From the NCBI RefSeq assembly GCF_000004075.3, contig NW_022279559.1, positions 124,001 through 188,000 on the forward strand: a stretch of DNA of 64,000 nucleotides, read 5' to 3'. Below the pieces are notes generated by a model. It ran no database searches and was not told where the DNA came from. It was given only the letters and a program-made list of their open reading frames with translations. Both the position numbers and the translations under genes were made by a program. Numbering within the stretch: position 1 is the stretch's first letter; the number at the start of each line of letters is the position of its first letter. Source of the stretch: Cucumis sativus (taxonomy: Eukaryota; Streptophyta; Magnoliopsida; Cucurbitales; Cucurbitaceae). Below are positions 24,369-36,516 of this stretch, in pieces.

Positions 24369-26587
24369 GTTGTTAAGCTCACTACAAAGGATTGGTTTTT
24401 CAGGGTTTGATTTCTTTGATGCATTGCGCTATAGTTTTCTTTCTTCTTCTTCTTTTTAACTACTTGTTGGAAAATGGATATGATGATAATAATGTATTAA
24501 CCTCTTGTTAAATTAGCTTGAGTTCCATGCATTTTCTTGAAAGCTCGAGTATTTACTTTTTAATGTTTTACTTAGTTTGAGGTTATGTATTTAAATTGTC
24601 CAAAGCATATAAATTCAATAAATAGTTTTTTTTTCTTCGTATGGTCATAAATCTTCTTGTCCTTAATTCACGTTATTCACACGAGATTTTTTGAGAAATT
24701 TAATTCGTGTAGTTGAACTTGTGTTGATGTTGTATTTATGTTACTTTGACGTGATATACTTCCATCTCTAGAATTTGATCATCTGTTTCTCTCTCGGTTG
24801 AACGTCTATACTTGATTTGGAGGAAGCAGAGCACATGATGTTCTTGAAGTTAGAGGGGATGGTCGGCTTCAGAAGCTAAAAGAGTCTTCTAGCTTTTAAA
24901 AGAATTTTCTTTAAGATGTGGAGTAAAAAAAATTCAACTCTTTCCAAATAAGGAGAACTTTTCTATTATAGAATTTTTTGGTGGAATTTGATAGAACACC
25001 AAATTGAACCACGTAACAAATTTCTTTTATTGCTTCAGATTCATAAATTAATACAAGAAAATCGAATTGAGGAGATCTCAATTCGAAAGTCTCTCTCTCT
25101 ATTCTGCCTTCCTATCTTCCAAGGAATTGCAAGAATACCTCTAACCACTTTCTAACTGCCCTCTTAACTCCTAGTCTTTTCTGAACTTAAGCTTGGTCCA
25201 TGGGCTAGACCATATACTCAACCACATGGATTTGGATCATATTTAACTTTTGAACTAAATTAAATTTATTTTGTTTAGGACAGTTGCAAATTTAGCAATT
25301 AGATTCAAAATAATTAAGTATATAACAACATTTTAAAAAAATTACAAATATAGCAAAATTTGTCAAATTCTATAAATGATGAAAATCTATTAGTGATAGA
25401 TCATGTTGCAAATATTGATCTATCACTAATAGATCATACGAGTCCATCAATAATACAAGTCTATCGACGATAATTTTGCTATATTTGCAATTTTTTAAAT
25501 ATTGTTATATTCTTAATTATTATTTTTAAAATAGTCGTCAATTACAATTACATTTTTTTTACTCAATTGAACTTTAACTCAAATAAATAATATTTAATTG
25601 GACCAAAATAATTAACTTGATCTAACGGTCATAATAAAATTATGTGGCAGCATCAGAGTTGATCATTTTAATTTGGACGGATGTCAATTTTTTAATTAGT
25701 CTCAAATTTAATTATTTGTATTTTTATTATTAACTTAGTAAATATCATGAGAATTTGTGATTAATGTGAATGTTATATTTGAAATTTTACAAAGAATTGA
25801 CCATTTTTTTGGAAGAGCTAGCACTATTTTACTTTCAAAACACCCATAGTCTCTCACTAACTCTCTTACTCTCTTTTTGCTTGTTTTACTTGCTTGGTTC
25901 CGTTTATAAATGAAGACACAACCTCTATTTGTATAGAACATGTGTGAAATAATGGTTGAAAGAGAACATGTGTGAAATAATCCTTGAAGCATAAGCAAAA
26001 AGACTCTATGATTCATATAATCCAAATTAAAGTTGGTAAAAACTGGAGAAGGAAGATAGAGAATAAAAAAGCAATAGATAGGGAGGAAGAATGAAGAAGT
26101 AAAAGGCCATCACACGTCCTTTTTTTTTGTTTGTTTGTTTGTCAATTTAAAGAAGAAGATTGAACAAGACAATCTCAACCTTCAAATGAATTCGAATTCG
26201 AAGTGCACCCAGTGAAAGAATTATTTTCTGTCCTTCCAAAAAGTGTAGTAATAAGAACACTCTCGTAATAAATAGATATATCCAATACATTCAAAGTAAA
26301 GATAACATTATATTAGTAACAAAATAATCCATTTCCGACTTTAATGGAACACACTACTAATAATAGTATTAATATGAATCATAATCATAGAAATCATTCT
26401 AATCATAGAAATCATTAATGATAATGGAAGAAGATTAAAGCAACCTCAGTATTCAAACCTAAAGTCCAATTAACTTCTACCCCAAGAAAAGATTTAAAAT
26501 TTCAAAATTCAAAACTTCTTCAAAACTAATTTTTCCGTTTGAAGCATCAAAATTGAGATATAAAAAGGGAGTGATTGTTGATCTTCA
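24369..26587. other. Intergenic DNA with transposon remnants
   Basis: No gene supported. Bases about 24960-25250 ('gatagaacaccaaattgaacc', 'cttggtccatgggctagacc') have the feel of an LTR remnant, but no partner or coding part is visible (low confidence). A clear MITE lies at 25305-25525. Bases 25914-25990 hold a short direct repeat of 'gaacatgtgtgaaataat'. Confidence 0.5.
25305..25525. mobile_element. MITE with about 50-bp terminal inverted repeats
   Basis: The left arm (about 25310-25361, 'taattaagtatataacaac...ttacaaatatagcaaaat') is matched in inverted orientation by the right arm (about 25470-25520, 'ttttgctatatttgcaa...attgttatattcttaatta'). The interior has a second palindrome, 'ctattagtgatagatca' against 'tgatctatcactaatag'. 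It is non-coding and about 220 bases long. Superfamily and target-site duplication cannot be fixed by eye. Confidence 0.8.
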
Positions 26588-27931
26588 TTATTCTTCAGCT
26601 CCCCAATCATATCTCAAATCCCAAATGGAAGTAGAATCTTGTTGTTGCCCACTCAAATCCTCCGCCGGACTCGCATTCAAATCCATATTCCAGTACCCAC
26701 TCCCGTAATCCTCCGCCGTGCTGCTCCCCGACCCATCTCCAGCATCTTCTATCCTCGCCTCCTCCCTCCCCGCCTCCGCCCTCCCCAGCTCCCAGTTCAT
26801 CCACTCCACCACGCTCTTCAAATGCGTGTCCATCGATTGCTCGTCCGAAAATTCCTCTGACCTCTCTCCTCCGCAAATGCACTGTGTCTCATGCTCTGTT
26901 CTTGCTTTCTTGTCCATAAATCCCATTACCGCTTCACTCTGCGGACACCATTGATTCTGGCAAGGGTATAACAACGATTCCAATATGGGTTCTTGTTCGA
27001 ATACACACTTTCGTTTCGTCATAATCTCATCGCTGCTCTGTTTATCTCTGTTTTTGTTGTGTTCTTCTTCTTTGTCTTCTTCTTCGTCGGTGATTCTTAA
27101 GCTCTTTTTTGTTAAGTTCATCAGAGCTTCTTCTTGATTCACAACTTTAGCCCAGGTGATTGTCTCTTTCGCTGTCATTTTCGCTTGTAAATTCTTCGAT
27201 TGCCTAATTAATTTCTTCATGTTGTCTAAATCAGGCGACATGTGTTTAATCACCGCCGCCAAGACACTGATTTTCCACGCCTTTTTGAGATCGTGGGGCT
27301 TTTTATACGGCGGAACACCATGACCACCGGCGGCGCCCTGTTCACCCCACCAAAGCTCGTTACCCGTCGGCCACCATGGCGGCGCTAAACCCTTTTCCAG
27401 TGGGAATTTCCTCTGTGGAGGAATACAGTGCTGCATCAAAGCGGAGAGAATGGATCCCAATGTTGTGTCCTGTAAATCGGTGAGTAAATGCAAAAACGAA
27501 TTGGGATCAATCCCTGATTCTTCAATTACTTTGGGGAGAAATTTCGCTATAGCCATTGGAGCATCTTGTTCGAATCGGACATCATCTTTCCACCATTCAC
27601 GGAGGCTCTCGGAAGAGCCAGTGACCGGCTTTCCCTTTTCCGGAACGATTCCATAAACAAACCCTTGAGCTTTACAAGCTTCCATGATTTTATCCATGCA
27701 CTTAAGAATGGAATCTTGAGCTCTAGCCATTTTCTTACGGCGAGAAGCTTCTTCTCTTGCAGCAGATTCAGGCTCTTCTTCATCATGCCTCTCCTTCATC
27801 TTCTTCATCCGTTGTCGATCTCTCCACATTCGTTTCTTGAGATCATCGTAGCTAATTTCCTCTTCTGGTTCTTGGTCTCGGTCGTCTTCATCGTTATGGG
27901 ATCGGATTTCTCCATGGAACTCCACCATCAT
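26588..27931 (-). CDS. EIN3-like (EIL) transcription factor
   Basis: Single exon, 447 residues, no stop or frame break, consistent with the intronless EIN3/EIL family of ethylene-response transcription factors, which act in the nucleus as dimers. The acidic N-terminus (residues about 13-27) precedes the basic block '[17 protein letters not shown]'. The conserved DNA-binding region continues through '[19 protein letters not shown]', '[19 protein letters not shown]' and '[20 protein letters not shown]', to '[21 protein letters not shown]'. Length is nearer the shorter EIL4/EIL5 type than EIN3 itself (about 600). The C-terminus holds D-L-N-A-S-P (417-422), a DLNxxP-type EAR motif. Either of two adjacent start Met codons could be used (27931 or 27928). 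Confidence 0.93.
   Translation of the reverse strand: MMVEFHGEIRSHNDEDDRDQEPEEEISYDDLKKRMWRDRQRMKKMKERHDEEEPESAAREEASRRKKMARAQDSILKCMDKIMEACKAQGFVYGIVPEKGKPVTGSSESLREWWKDDVRFEQDAPMAIAKFLPKVIEESGIDPNSFLHLLTDLQDTTLGSILSALMQHCIPPQRKFPLEKGLAPPWWPTGNELWWGEQGAAGGHGVPPYKKPHDLKKAWKISVLAAVIKHMSPDLDNMKKLIRQSKNLQAKMTAKETITWAKVVNQEEALMNLTKKSLRITDEEEDKEEEHNKNRDKQSSDEIMTKRKCVFEQEPILESLLYPCQNQWCPQSEAVMGFMDKKARTEHETQCICGGERSEEFSDEQSMDTHLKSVVEWMNWELGRAEAGREEARIEDAGDGSGSSTAEDYGSGYWNMDLNASPAEDLSGQQQDSTSIWDLRYDWGAEE
26666..26683 (-). other. DLNxxP (EAR-type) motif in the EIN3-like protein
   Basis: The codons read D-L-N-A-S-P at residues 417-422, within an acidic tail 25 residues from the C-terminus. DLNxxP is one of the two classical EAR forms bound by TOPLESS-type co-repressors. 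The match to the motif is direct; function in this protein is inference. Confidence 0.5.
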
Positions 27932-30900
27932 TTAAAGTGAGATGAGGAAGGTAATATGTAGTTTATAAAATTGGGGGGGGAAATTGAGATACAGTGAATT
28001 GGGTCCATTGTTGGGAAGGGGTATATATATAATGGGAAGAAATTGAGAATGGCGGTGATTGAAGGTTGGAGACAAAGTTTGCCATTAAGGAGGAGTAAAT
28101 TTGACTTTGGAGGTTTTTGAAAGAGAGGAAGAAGAGAGAGGAAAAAGAGAGAGAAAGAGATGGTTGAAGAATGGGTGTAGGGAGCTTGCATGTTGAACAC
28201 ATATGCCATTTCATTACATCACTAACTTATCGTTTTATTTCTTTCTTTTTTACACAAACCAACTTAATCCTTCTCTATATATTTTCTTTTCCTTTTATAT
28301 TTGACCAACTATTGTTTTTTCCATTCTTACTATGTCACACAAAATAATACTTTTTTTTATTTTTAACTTTATCATTTCCAAAATATATTAAATCTACTTA
28401 CACATATTCTTTTTAATATTCGTTACCCATTTACAGTAATTTTTTTAATTTATATTTCTTTTTAAAAATGATAGTTTTGAATTTTAAATTATGCACAACA
28501 TTTTTAAAAAAAATTAAATTGTATCTTAACAAATATTTAAAAAGTTACTGGAAAATGAAAAGATGTTATATATCATTTGTTTCATCTAAAATAATCATCT
28601 TTAAATCATTAACTAAATCAATTTTATTACCACCTTAATTTATATAAATCATTTTGTGAATCCTATTATGTATGCATTACTAAATTCAATCATTTTGTGA
28701 ATGATATTACCCCATCATTGGCAACCGTTTGCTCATTTTTTTAAACTTTTAAAAAGTAATAATTTAGTTGATTGATTTAGTGGTTTAAGTTAACTTTTGC
28801 ATCATTACCATCACAATTGTAGAAATAATAATTAATTGTATAGTAATAATTTTTTAAAAAATTGCAAATATAATCAAATATAAATTTTTCTATATTTACG
28901 TGGATGATTTAAATTTAATTACTATAATTACAACTATTCTTTTATTTGATTTAGTAATTATCTAGTTTTTAGTGCAACTAGAATTCATGCATGTCAATTT
29001 TCATTTTAATATTCATTTTAATAGAAGTATATATTGTATAAAGGTATGTTTTCTATATTAAATTTTAATTTTAATTATGGAATCAAAACATTGCATAAGT
29101 GTATATAAGTAATGGAAAACAGTGACAAAGGATGAATTTGAGAGAAAATTGAGTGAAATTTTATAACATAATTATGTTGAGTCGCTAGTCATCTATAAGT
29201 TGAAGCATGCTCCATTTATCAAAATGAGAGTCTCTAGTGTAGTTTAAATAACTCTCATCTCACTCTTTATTTATGGCAGTGGAAAAATAATAGATTAATG
29301 AAAATTAAAAAAAGTATATTACTTTGAACCTGTTTACTACTATTATACAATTATATTTACATCTGGCATTGTTTATATCCAAATCTTTAATGAAATAACA
29401 CAATGTAATTGGTGAGTTATAAGAAGGCTCAATTTGATTATTACATCTAAAAATTATGTCCGATCATTACCATTATCAATATATATATAGTTAATTACAA
29501 CTGAACATTTTCAATTTTGACATCTTTACAATTACTATTAATGATATCAATTTTACTTAACCCTCAAAAGTAGAGATAAAGGTAACAATAACAGTAAATT
29601 TGCAAAACTTATAATAGAAATGGTCTAATTAAGTTTACGATTCAAGTCATTTATCGTTTGTCCATCAATGAAACTTTGGTATGATTACTTCCTTCATGAT
29701 TTTCATGATTTTAGATATTAAAAAGAAAAGAAAAGAAAAGTAGTTTTGAGTTTTGTAGATGGTAATTTGAGAAAACAGTAGTAGGAGTATTATTTGTAAG
29801 GAACTAAAGTTTAGGTCAAATCCACAGACTTTGTATATTAAATTATATTGTTTACCCTCACATTAATTGTTATATATACCCATGATGTCACTTATGTCGT
29901 CGTCGAAACTCATATATTTCTACCCTTTCTTAATTTCTTTGAGACAGTGTTCCAACATCCATGGATGGAGTCAGTTCTTTTGAACCGACTGAATAATTAA
30001 ATTATTTTACGTAGCCTTAAGAGTTAAGCAGCTTCAATATTTATGATTGTTTTTGTTTTCGTTTGCTATTTTATTGCTTTTTATTAATTAGAAAAGGCCC
30101 CTAGTGTTACTGTTAAGAGGGCTGGTGAAGCTTTTTGGTGACACTCAACAGCTGAGTGAAGTTGGTTTCTTTGATCTTAAGCGGTGTAAACTTTTGTAAT
30201 GTTATTTAATTCATTCTTCATAGATAAGTTCTTATATTATATTTTCCTCCACTCATGCATTAAAATATTTGTAAGATGCCACTTACTAATCAGAAAGAGT
30301 TACGTAAGGAATTTCGTGAGTCATGCATGCATATTTGATTACTGCATTTAGTTGCTGGTTTTGAAAACTTAAATTAGAATTCAGAACAGTAACGCCATGA
30401 CTTCATATACGACTATTGTAACCTTTGAAAATATAAAAGGATGTGCATTTTTAAAGCAAATGAAAAAGGATTTTAGGATATTATTTTATATAATTTAACC
30501 AAATTTGTATACTTCGTCCAATGTGAACTTTGATGATTAAAAACATGATATAATTATTGGTTCTAAAAGGTTATCTTTGATATGGTGCTTTTAAGAAACT
30601 AGATTTTATTAACGTTTTAGTGTTAATAAGACTCAATTTTTGTATAGGAATGTAGGTGATATATGTAGACTAATAATGAAAAGAATTAGAATGAATAAAA
30701 GCAAACTAAACTATGAAATTAAACAAAAAAGAAAATATATCATTGTTTAAAAAAGCTTCCCATTTAACTATTTGATTCTAAAGATTCAAATGTAAACTAG
30801 TTTTATTAGAAGGAAAAGTATATAAAAATTTCTGAAGTAAAATTAATAATAGCGGTGATACAATTAGTAATTGGAATACAATTTAAATTTTTTCTCTATT

Positions 30901-33663
30901 ATAACATTTATGACTTTCTATCTAAACTAAAATAATATTCACATCGACAAAGATTATTAAAACGTACACATATTATATTAACCAGTTTCATAAGTTATAT
31001 AAGTGTTTAAAACTACGTTACTCGACCAAAAAAACACTTCAATATTCTTTGCTCAAAGTTGACATTTAAATATAGTCTCGTGATCTACTTTGCCAAGTAA
31101 AGAATATTACCACTCTCTTATGGCACAATGTGCCCCACACTTAATTAGTCACCTCTTTTCTCTTCCATTCTTTCAAAAACTATTTAATTAGACCCCATTT
31201 TGATAAAATGATTGGGAGTTATTTAATTTGTTTTTAATTATTATATTACAATCTATAGATTAGTACGATCCACATATGCTGTAATAATCACTAACTATCA
31301 TAATTAACTTCATGTCTCTCGTGTTTATTGGTTTTTATTTTTCGTTTGTGAAAATCAAGCCTATTTCCTCTCAACATATTACAATGAATTTTATTTTCAT
31401 AAAGTAAAAGAGTTAAATTATTTAGTCAAATTTGAAAACTAATTTTTTTTTTTTGTTTTCAAAACATGGATGAATCGTTAAAAACATCGGTAAAAAGTAA
31501 ATATAACTAAGCGAACATTTATATATATAAACTTAATTTTAATTTTTTTTTTAAAAAAAAAGAGCTAGGTCGTTATTAAAGATGACCTAATCAATTGTGA
31601 TTGGAAATCAAATCATTAAGCTTGTTGCAATGATCATATTCAATTAACTATGCTATCCTTTTTAAAAAAACATATATTCTTAAAATAAAAGATTGGTACA
31701 AGCTTGAGTATCTAATCAAATTAAGTTTGTGAAATATTAATTAATTTTATTAAAATGGATGTGAACTGAATTAGAGAAAAGAATATAGGTTGGTTATGGA
31801 TTAGATCAATGAAACCACATTCTACTTAACATCGGTAAAGCATATATTGTTTGAACTAAACAAAATCAAACTATTAAACTATACTTGTTTGGATGAAAAG
31901 TATTTGAGAATATTGTCTCCTCCCTTTCAACTCAAACATGAGTGGAATTGGAGATGAGGAAATCATTGCTATTATCCACATAAAGTTGAATCCTTTCCCA
32001 AATTGCTCTTAGTCATTTTTTATCACGTGCATAGCAAAACATATGTTTAAGCTTTAACAATAATGTCTTTCATCAACAAATTATTTATGTTTCCTTTACA
32101 TATATATATATATATATACATGTAAACTTTTTCTCTATACATTTGATTTGTACTTTAGTCTTTCATTTTGAGAGAAATAGATTCAAAATGTTTGATTTTT
32201 TTGATTTAGAGTATAATCTTAAGCACTAGGGGATGAGGATTAAATTGATTTATTTACCCTTTCCTAATAATTTAAAATGTAATAAATAATTACTATTTAA
32301 GTATTATGTAATAATACACATCCTAAGAACTACATTTACACGGTTCAAAAGTAATCCATCAACAGTAATGTAAAGAGTGGACACCAATTGATTACTTTTT
32401 GTTGTTTACTTGTTTTTTTTTTTATATATAATCTTAATCAAATGTGGTTTTTGAAATTTGTAATCAAATTCTATAATTTGATTGAAGAATAAAAGTTATA
32501 TCGAATTGAAACGGAAGATTACATGAGATTCACTATTTTTATTGTTACAGTTACAAATATTGTTACTATAACAATATGAAAACTATGAAATTGTCATGCT
32601 TAATTTATTGTTACGGTTATCGTTATTGTCGTGGTCAATCAATAACGGTAAGGTAACAGTAAAATGTGATAGATGTATATATTTCTAGGTAGGTAAGCAC
32701 GATTAAAAGCAATGCATTCATTCCACCAAGTGTGGTCTAACGGTAACTTTCTTACGCAAAGATGAAGAGAAGAAAGAGTTAGACTTTGTTGTCTCGCTAT
32801 GAAAACATAGTCTTTTACCTTTCATTCAAATGCCAACATTTCTCCTGCTAATGTGAATATGAGTTCATATATGATCAATTAATAGAACGATAATTTTCAA
32901 CAAGAATTTCAACCGTGACTTTTGAAACAAGAACTACTTTCCTGTCGACCACTACTAAAACAAATAGATACTTCTTCAATTTTATTTTTAATGAATCTCA
33001 TTTCGACTACAATGCGGTTTGGTATCTAATTCTAAAATAATTTTATTTTAAAAGTTTAAAGTGATGATCTTTGCAATTTTCATTGTTGTTTCTTAGTTTG
33101 AAATTCAATAATTCATCAATCAACACACGACTAAAATTAGGAAGCGTCATAAGATACCCTTAAAAGATGGTTAAAAACATTCATTAGATTTCAAAAACAT
33201 TTATCCAAGTTGTTTAAAAAATGAAAATTTCTAACTTAGCATGATCTTTTTTTTTTTTTTTCTGTTTAAGAAGAGTTGTATAAAAGGTTTTGTTTGTAAA
33301 AAGATTGATTTCAATTTAATATTATTATTATTAGTAGTACAAAAAGTTTTCATAGAACTTCGTAACAATATAGTTCTTTTTTTGTTTTTTATTTATTATT
33401 TTAAAGATTTTACGATATAGTTTTTGAATAGTTTAAAATAATTTGTAATATTTAATTAATTATTGTGTACTTTTAGATTCTATGAAAATGTTTTTTAACG
33501 TAGAAATCTTTGTCAACCTAAAGTATTGTGTTCATATAAAAAAAAATCAGCATTAGAAATATTTTTTTCTTAAATAATACGAAAAGTGTCTTGCAAAATA
33601 ATAAAAACAAAAATTAACGTGATGTCAAGCTACCAATATTTTGATGCCTAACTCAAAACAATA

Positions 33664-34116
33664 AGTATGTGTTTGGAAGAGGGACACAACTATTAAGAAA
33701 AATGATTGTGATAATCTTAGGATTATAATAATCCTAGTGTTATGATAATACGTGTTTGAGGTTAGAGTTATTATTGGTAGTGTTATGGTAATATTTGTTT
33801 GAAAGAAGCAATATGAAGGATAGTGTTACGATAATATTTGTTTGAGGAAAGAATTATTGTGGTAGTATTATGATAATATGCGTTTGGAGAAAAATTTATA
33901 ATTGTAGTGTTATTATAAGATGTGTTTGGAAAAAAGTTATGAGTGTAGTATAATAATAAGATGAAGTAGGAAAATTTGTAGTTATGAGAAGATAAAAGTA
34001 GGAAAATATATAGGTTTATTAAACCCTAATCCCAAAAATGTAAACCGTTTGCCCAAATAAAGTTTGGATCATAACTCTTTTCCTAACCCCTAAATTCCCA
34101 CCCCAAACACACCCTA
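33664..34116. mobile_element. MITE-like element containing a 42-bp tandem array
   Basis: The left end 'gtatgtgtttggaagaggga' and the reverse complement of the right end, 'agggtgtgtttggggtggga', form a terminal inverted repeat with a few mismatches. Both carry 'gtgtttgg', a start common to short non-autonomous plant DNA elements. Inside, 33737-33947 is a tandem array. No coding sequence. Confidence 0.5.
33737..33947. repeat. 42-bp degenerate tandem repeat, five units
   Basis: Five consecutive units of 43, 43, 42, 42 and 41 bases each start 'gtgttatgataat' or a close variant, then 'tgtttgag/gaaag', and end in 'gta' or 'ata'. Divergence between units is high, so the array is old. Confidence 0.75.
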
Positions 34117-35369
34117 GTAGATTACTAAGTAATTTTATAGCAAATAAGAGCATGGAATTTTTTGTGTACCCATGGTGATTGCTCTATATATATATTATTG
34201 CTTATATAGTGCTTACCTTTAGGTAAGATAACACTCAAATTCATCGTTGCTCTCTTTTTAATTTTTAGAAGTATTGAGTTATTGGTTGAATGATTGTCTT
34301 ATGTCACTACTTACTCTAATAACCAATCAAATTATGTGTCAACTCAATTCTCAATGCGGTTTTTTGTTATGAATATATATCGTTGTAAGGAATTTGGACC
34401 AATAATTGTCGGAGTTCAACTAGTCACTTGGTCTGACAAAGTGTAAAGATAGTCTCTAGGTCTTGTTGAGCGCGCTCCAACGAGACTAAAGGTCTTCCCT
34501 AATTTTTTGCAAATTCACCTGGATCGATCTTTTAAAGCAATGATTAGCTATGAATTCTATCAACCTTGGCTCATCCATTTTAGCTGCATCTTAAGAATGA
34601 CACAAACTAAATTTTTACATGCTAATTAAATTATTTGCAAATTCACTTTGCACTAATTTATAACAGTGTTAGAGCAGTTTGATTTCCATGGAACAAAGAA
34701 ACTTCTTCAAACATTTCTTGACATAATTTTTCTTCTTCTACTTTTGTTAGAGATTGTACATATATATAGAGCATAACCATGAATTTGAACCAGACTATAT
34801 ATATCAGTGTGGCTCACAATTTATTGGTTTGACATTTGATGATCCATTAACACGATTAGGTCAAAGACATGATTCTTATAACACTCCATGAGGTAAAGGT
34901 TTTCACAATTATATGATATTATCTATTTTAGACATAAGTTTTAACAATATCAACTAAATTGATACATATTAAAGTTAATAAGCTATATATTTGAATGGAT
35001 GGGGAGATGATATTGGAACTTTTGATCTAACTAAAAGATTTTAACCAATAAAACAATGAAGAAGTTGGCTGGTGGACTGAACTAAAACTTTGTTAATTTT
35101 TGATGAGAAAAGAAAAAGAAAGAGATCAAAGAAAGAAAAATGTATCATAAAATTTACACAAATCTTTATAACAAAGGAAAAAGTAAACATTCCTTTCCAT
35201 GTCACTAAGTTGTCATCATGTACCAAAGATTCTCTGCCATACTCAAATTTATACTAAATTTCCAGACTTGATAATCTAAATTTTGCATATTATTAAATAA
35301 ATTAGATCAAATATCTTTCAAAACTTTCAAAAGAAAAAACCTTTTTCATTCAATAATAGAATAAAAAGT

Positions 35370-35411
35370 AGAAAAAAAAAAGAAAAGAAAAGAAAAGAAA
35401 AGAAAAGAAGA
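35370..35411 (+). repeat. A-rich run and (AAAAG)n microsatellite
   Basis: A poly-A run is followed by about six 'aaaag' units and then 'aagaagaag'. It sits just before a CT-rich, leader-like stretch ('ccctttctctctc', about 35440), so it may lie in the promoter of the DUF630/DUF632 gene. Confidence 0.8.
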
Positions 35412-35439
35412 AGAATATTCAAAATTCAATTTATCTTAT

Positions 35440-36516
35440 TTTCCCTTTCTCTCTCATTCCACTAAACAGAGAAACAGAGCAGTACAGAGAGCTCCATTAG
35501 TGTAAAAATGGCGAAGTTAGCTGGCAAAAGTTGCTACAAAACAAAACGCAATTTCCCTAAAAACCGGATTTTAAGGAGCCGTTGCACTTTCTCTTGTGAA
35601 AATCAAGGGCAATTCCGTCATCTACCCATCTTTTCCATTAAATGTTCTCTCTCTCCCTTTTCTGACACTAATTTCCTCTGTTCTGCTTAGTGTGAAAGGT
35701 TTTTGCTTTAGTTTTTCTTTCATTTTCTTTTGTCCTTCCCATAAAAAGGAATGGCCATTATAATTCTTTAATTGAAACAGTGAAGTATGAATGTTTTCTA
35801 ATAACTTATGTTTTTTCTTTTGAATTTTTTTGGGTGAAAATCTACACATTTTTCGAGGAGTTTCTTGCCATGGTGATTGTGTAAGCAGATTCCCACTAAG
35901 CTCTCTCTTTCTTTCCTTCTTAGGTTTTATTGATCTCCATTTTGCTTCATCATTACTGCCTTTCCCTCTCTATTTCTGCAAAAATCTTCGTTTCAGAGGT
36001 TCATTGAATACTAATAATCTCTGAGATCGTTTCGTTTTTTCTCTTTCATTCTCTTCAAGTTTTGTATTTGATGGGTTTGAATTTATGAGCTCTTGCTCAC
36101 TGAACTTTCTAGCTTTGCTCTCTTTCGTGCTTCAAAACAAGGTAATAATCCTCTGTTTTCTTTTGTCATATTGTGAAATGTAATGTGAAGAAAACTCTGT
36201 CTTCTTAAGCACATTCCCTTTTGTGTGTCTTGTCCTTTTCTTTACAAACACGCTTTCCTGTAGTGGGTTCTTGATTTCGTGCTGAGTTTTTGAGTTGTTC
36301 GTTGAAAAGAGGCTGCTCTGTTTTTCTATACAGGTTTCGCTTTGTTTTGCTCTGTTTCTCGTATTCATCTCGATGCTCTACAATGTCTGATGCTGGTGGA
36401 TTTCTTTGAAAATCGAGTCCGGAAGCCATTGATTACAAAGTGAGTGTTCTTTTAATTAGTATTTTATGGCTTCGACCTCAATTTCATGACCTGGGTAGTG
36501 AAAGTTTTGGCGAGAA
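35440..36516 (+). promoter_or_regulatory. Probable long 5' leader of the DUF630/DUF632 gene, with upstream ORFs
   Basis: A CT-rich initiator-like stretch at about 35440-35465 precedes an ATG in good context (35508) that opens a 60-codon frame to 35690. A second frame of 64 codons is at 35830-36024. The frame at 35508 shows no known domain. 'caaaacaaggtaataat' near 36135 looks like a splice donor in the leader. Family members often have long, spliced leaders. Transcript extent is inferred. Confidence 0.35.

Larger units (their letters stand above)
27932..35369. other. 7.4-kb gene-poor AT-rich region
   Basis: The first about 280 bases are the upstream region of the EIN3-like gene, with GA-rich and CT-rich runs. 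The rest is AT-rich with no long open frame, no tRNA-like fold and no recognisable miRNA precursor. A MITE-like element with an internal array lies at 33664-34116. A 17-bp near-palindrome, 'cactcaacagctgagtg', is near 30145. (AT)n occurs near 32100-32118. Confidence 0.6.

Noticed and set aside
26607-28214. Several open frames antisense to or overlapping the EIN3-like gene
   Set aside because: They are shadows of a G+C-richer real gene in other frames or of its GA/CT-rich upstream region.
30130-30160. Near-palindrome 'cactcaacagctgagtg' considered as a small RNA hairpin or transcription-factor site
   Set aside because: Too short for a precursor, imperfect, and without any supporting context.
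32690-32760. 'gtggtctaacggtaac' considered as part of a tRNA gene
   Set aside because: No matching acceptor stem, anticodon arm or T-arm sequence follows.
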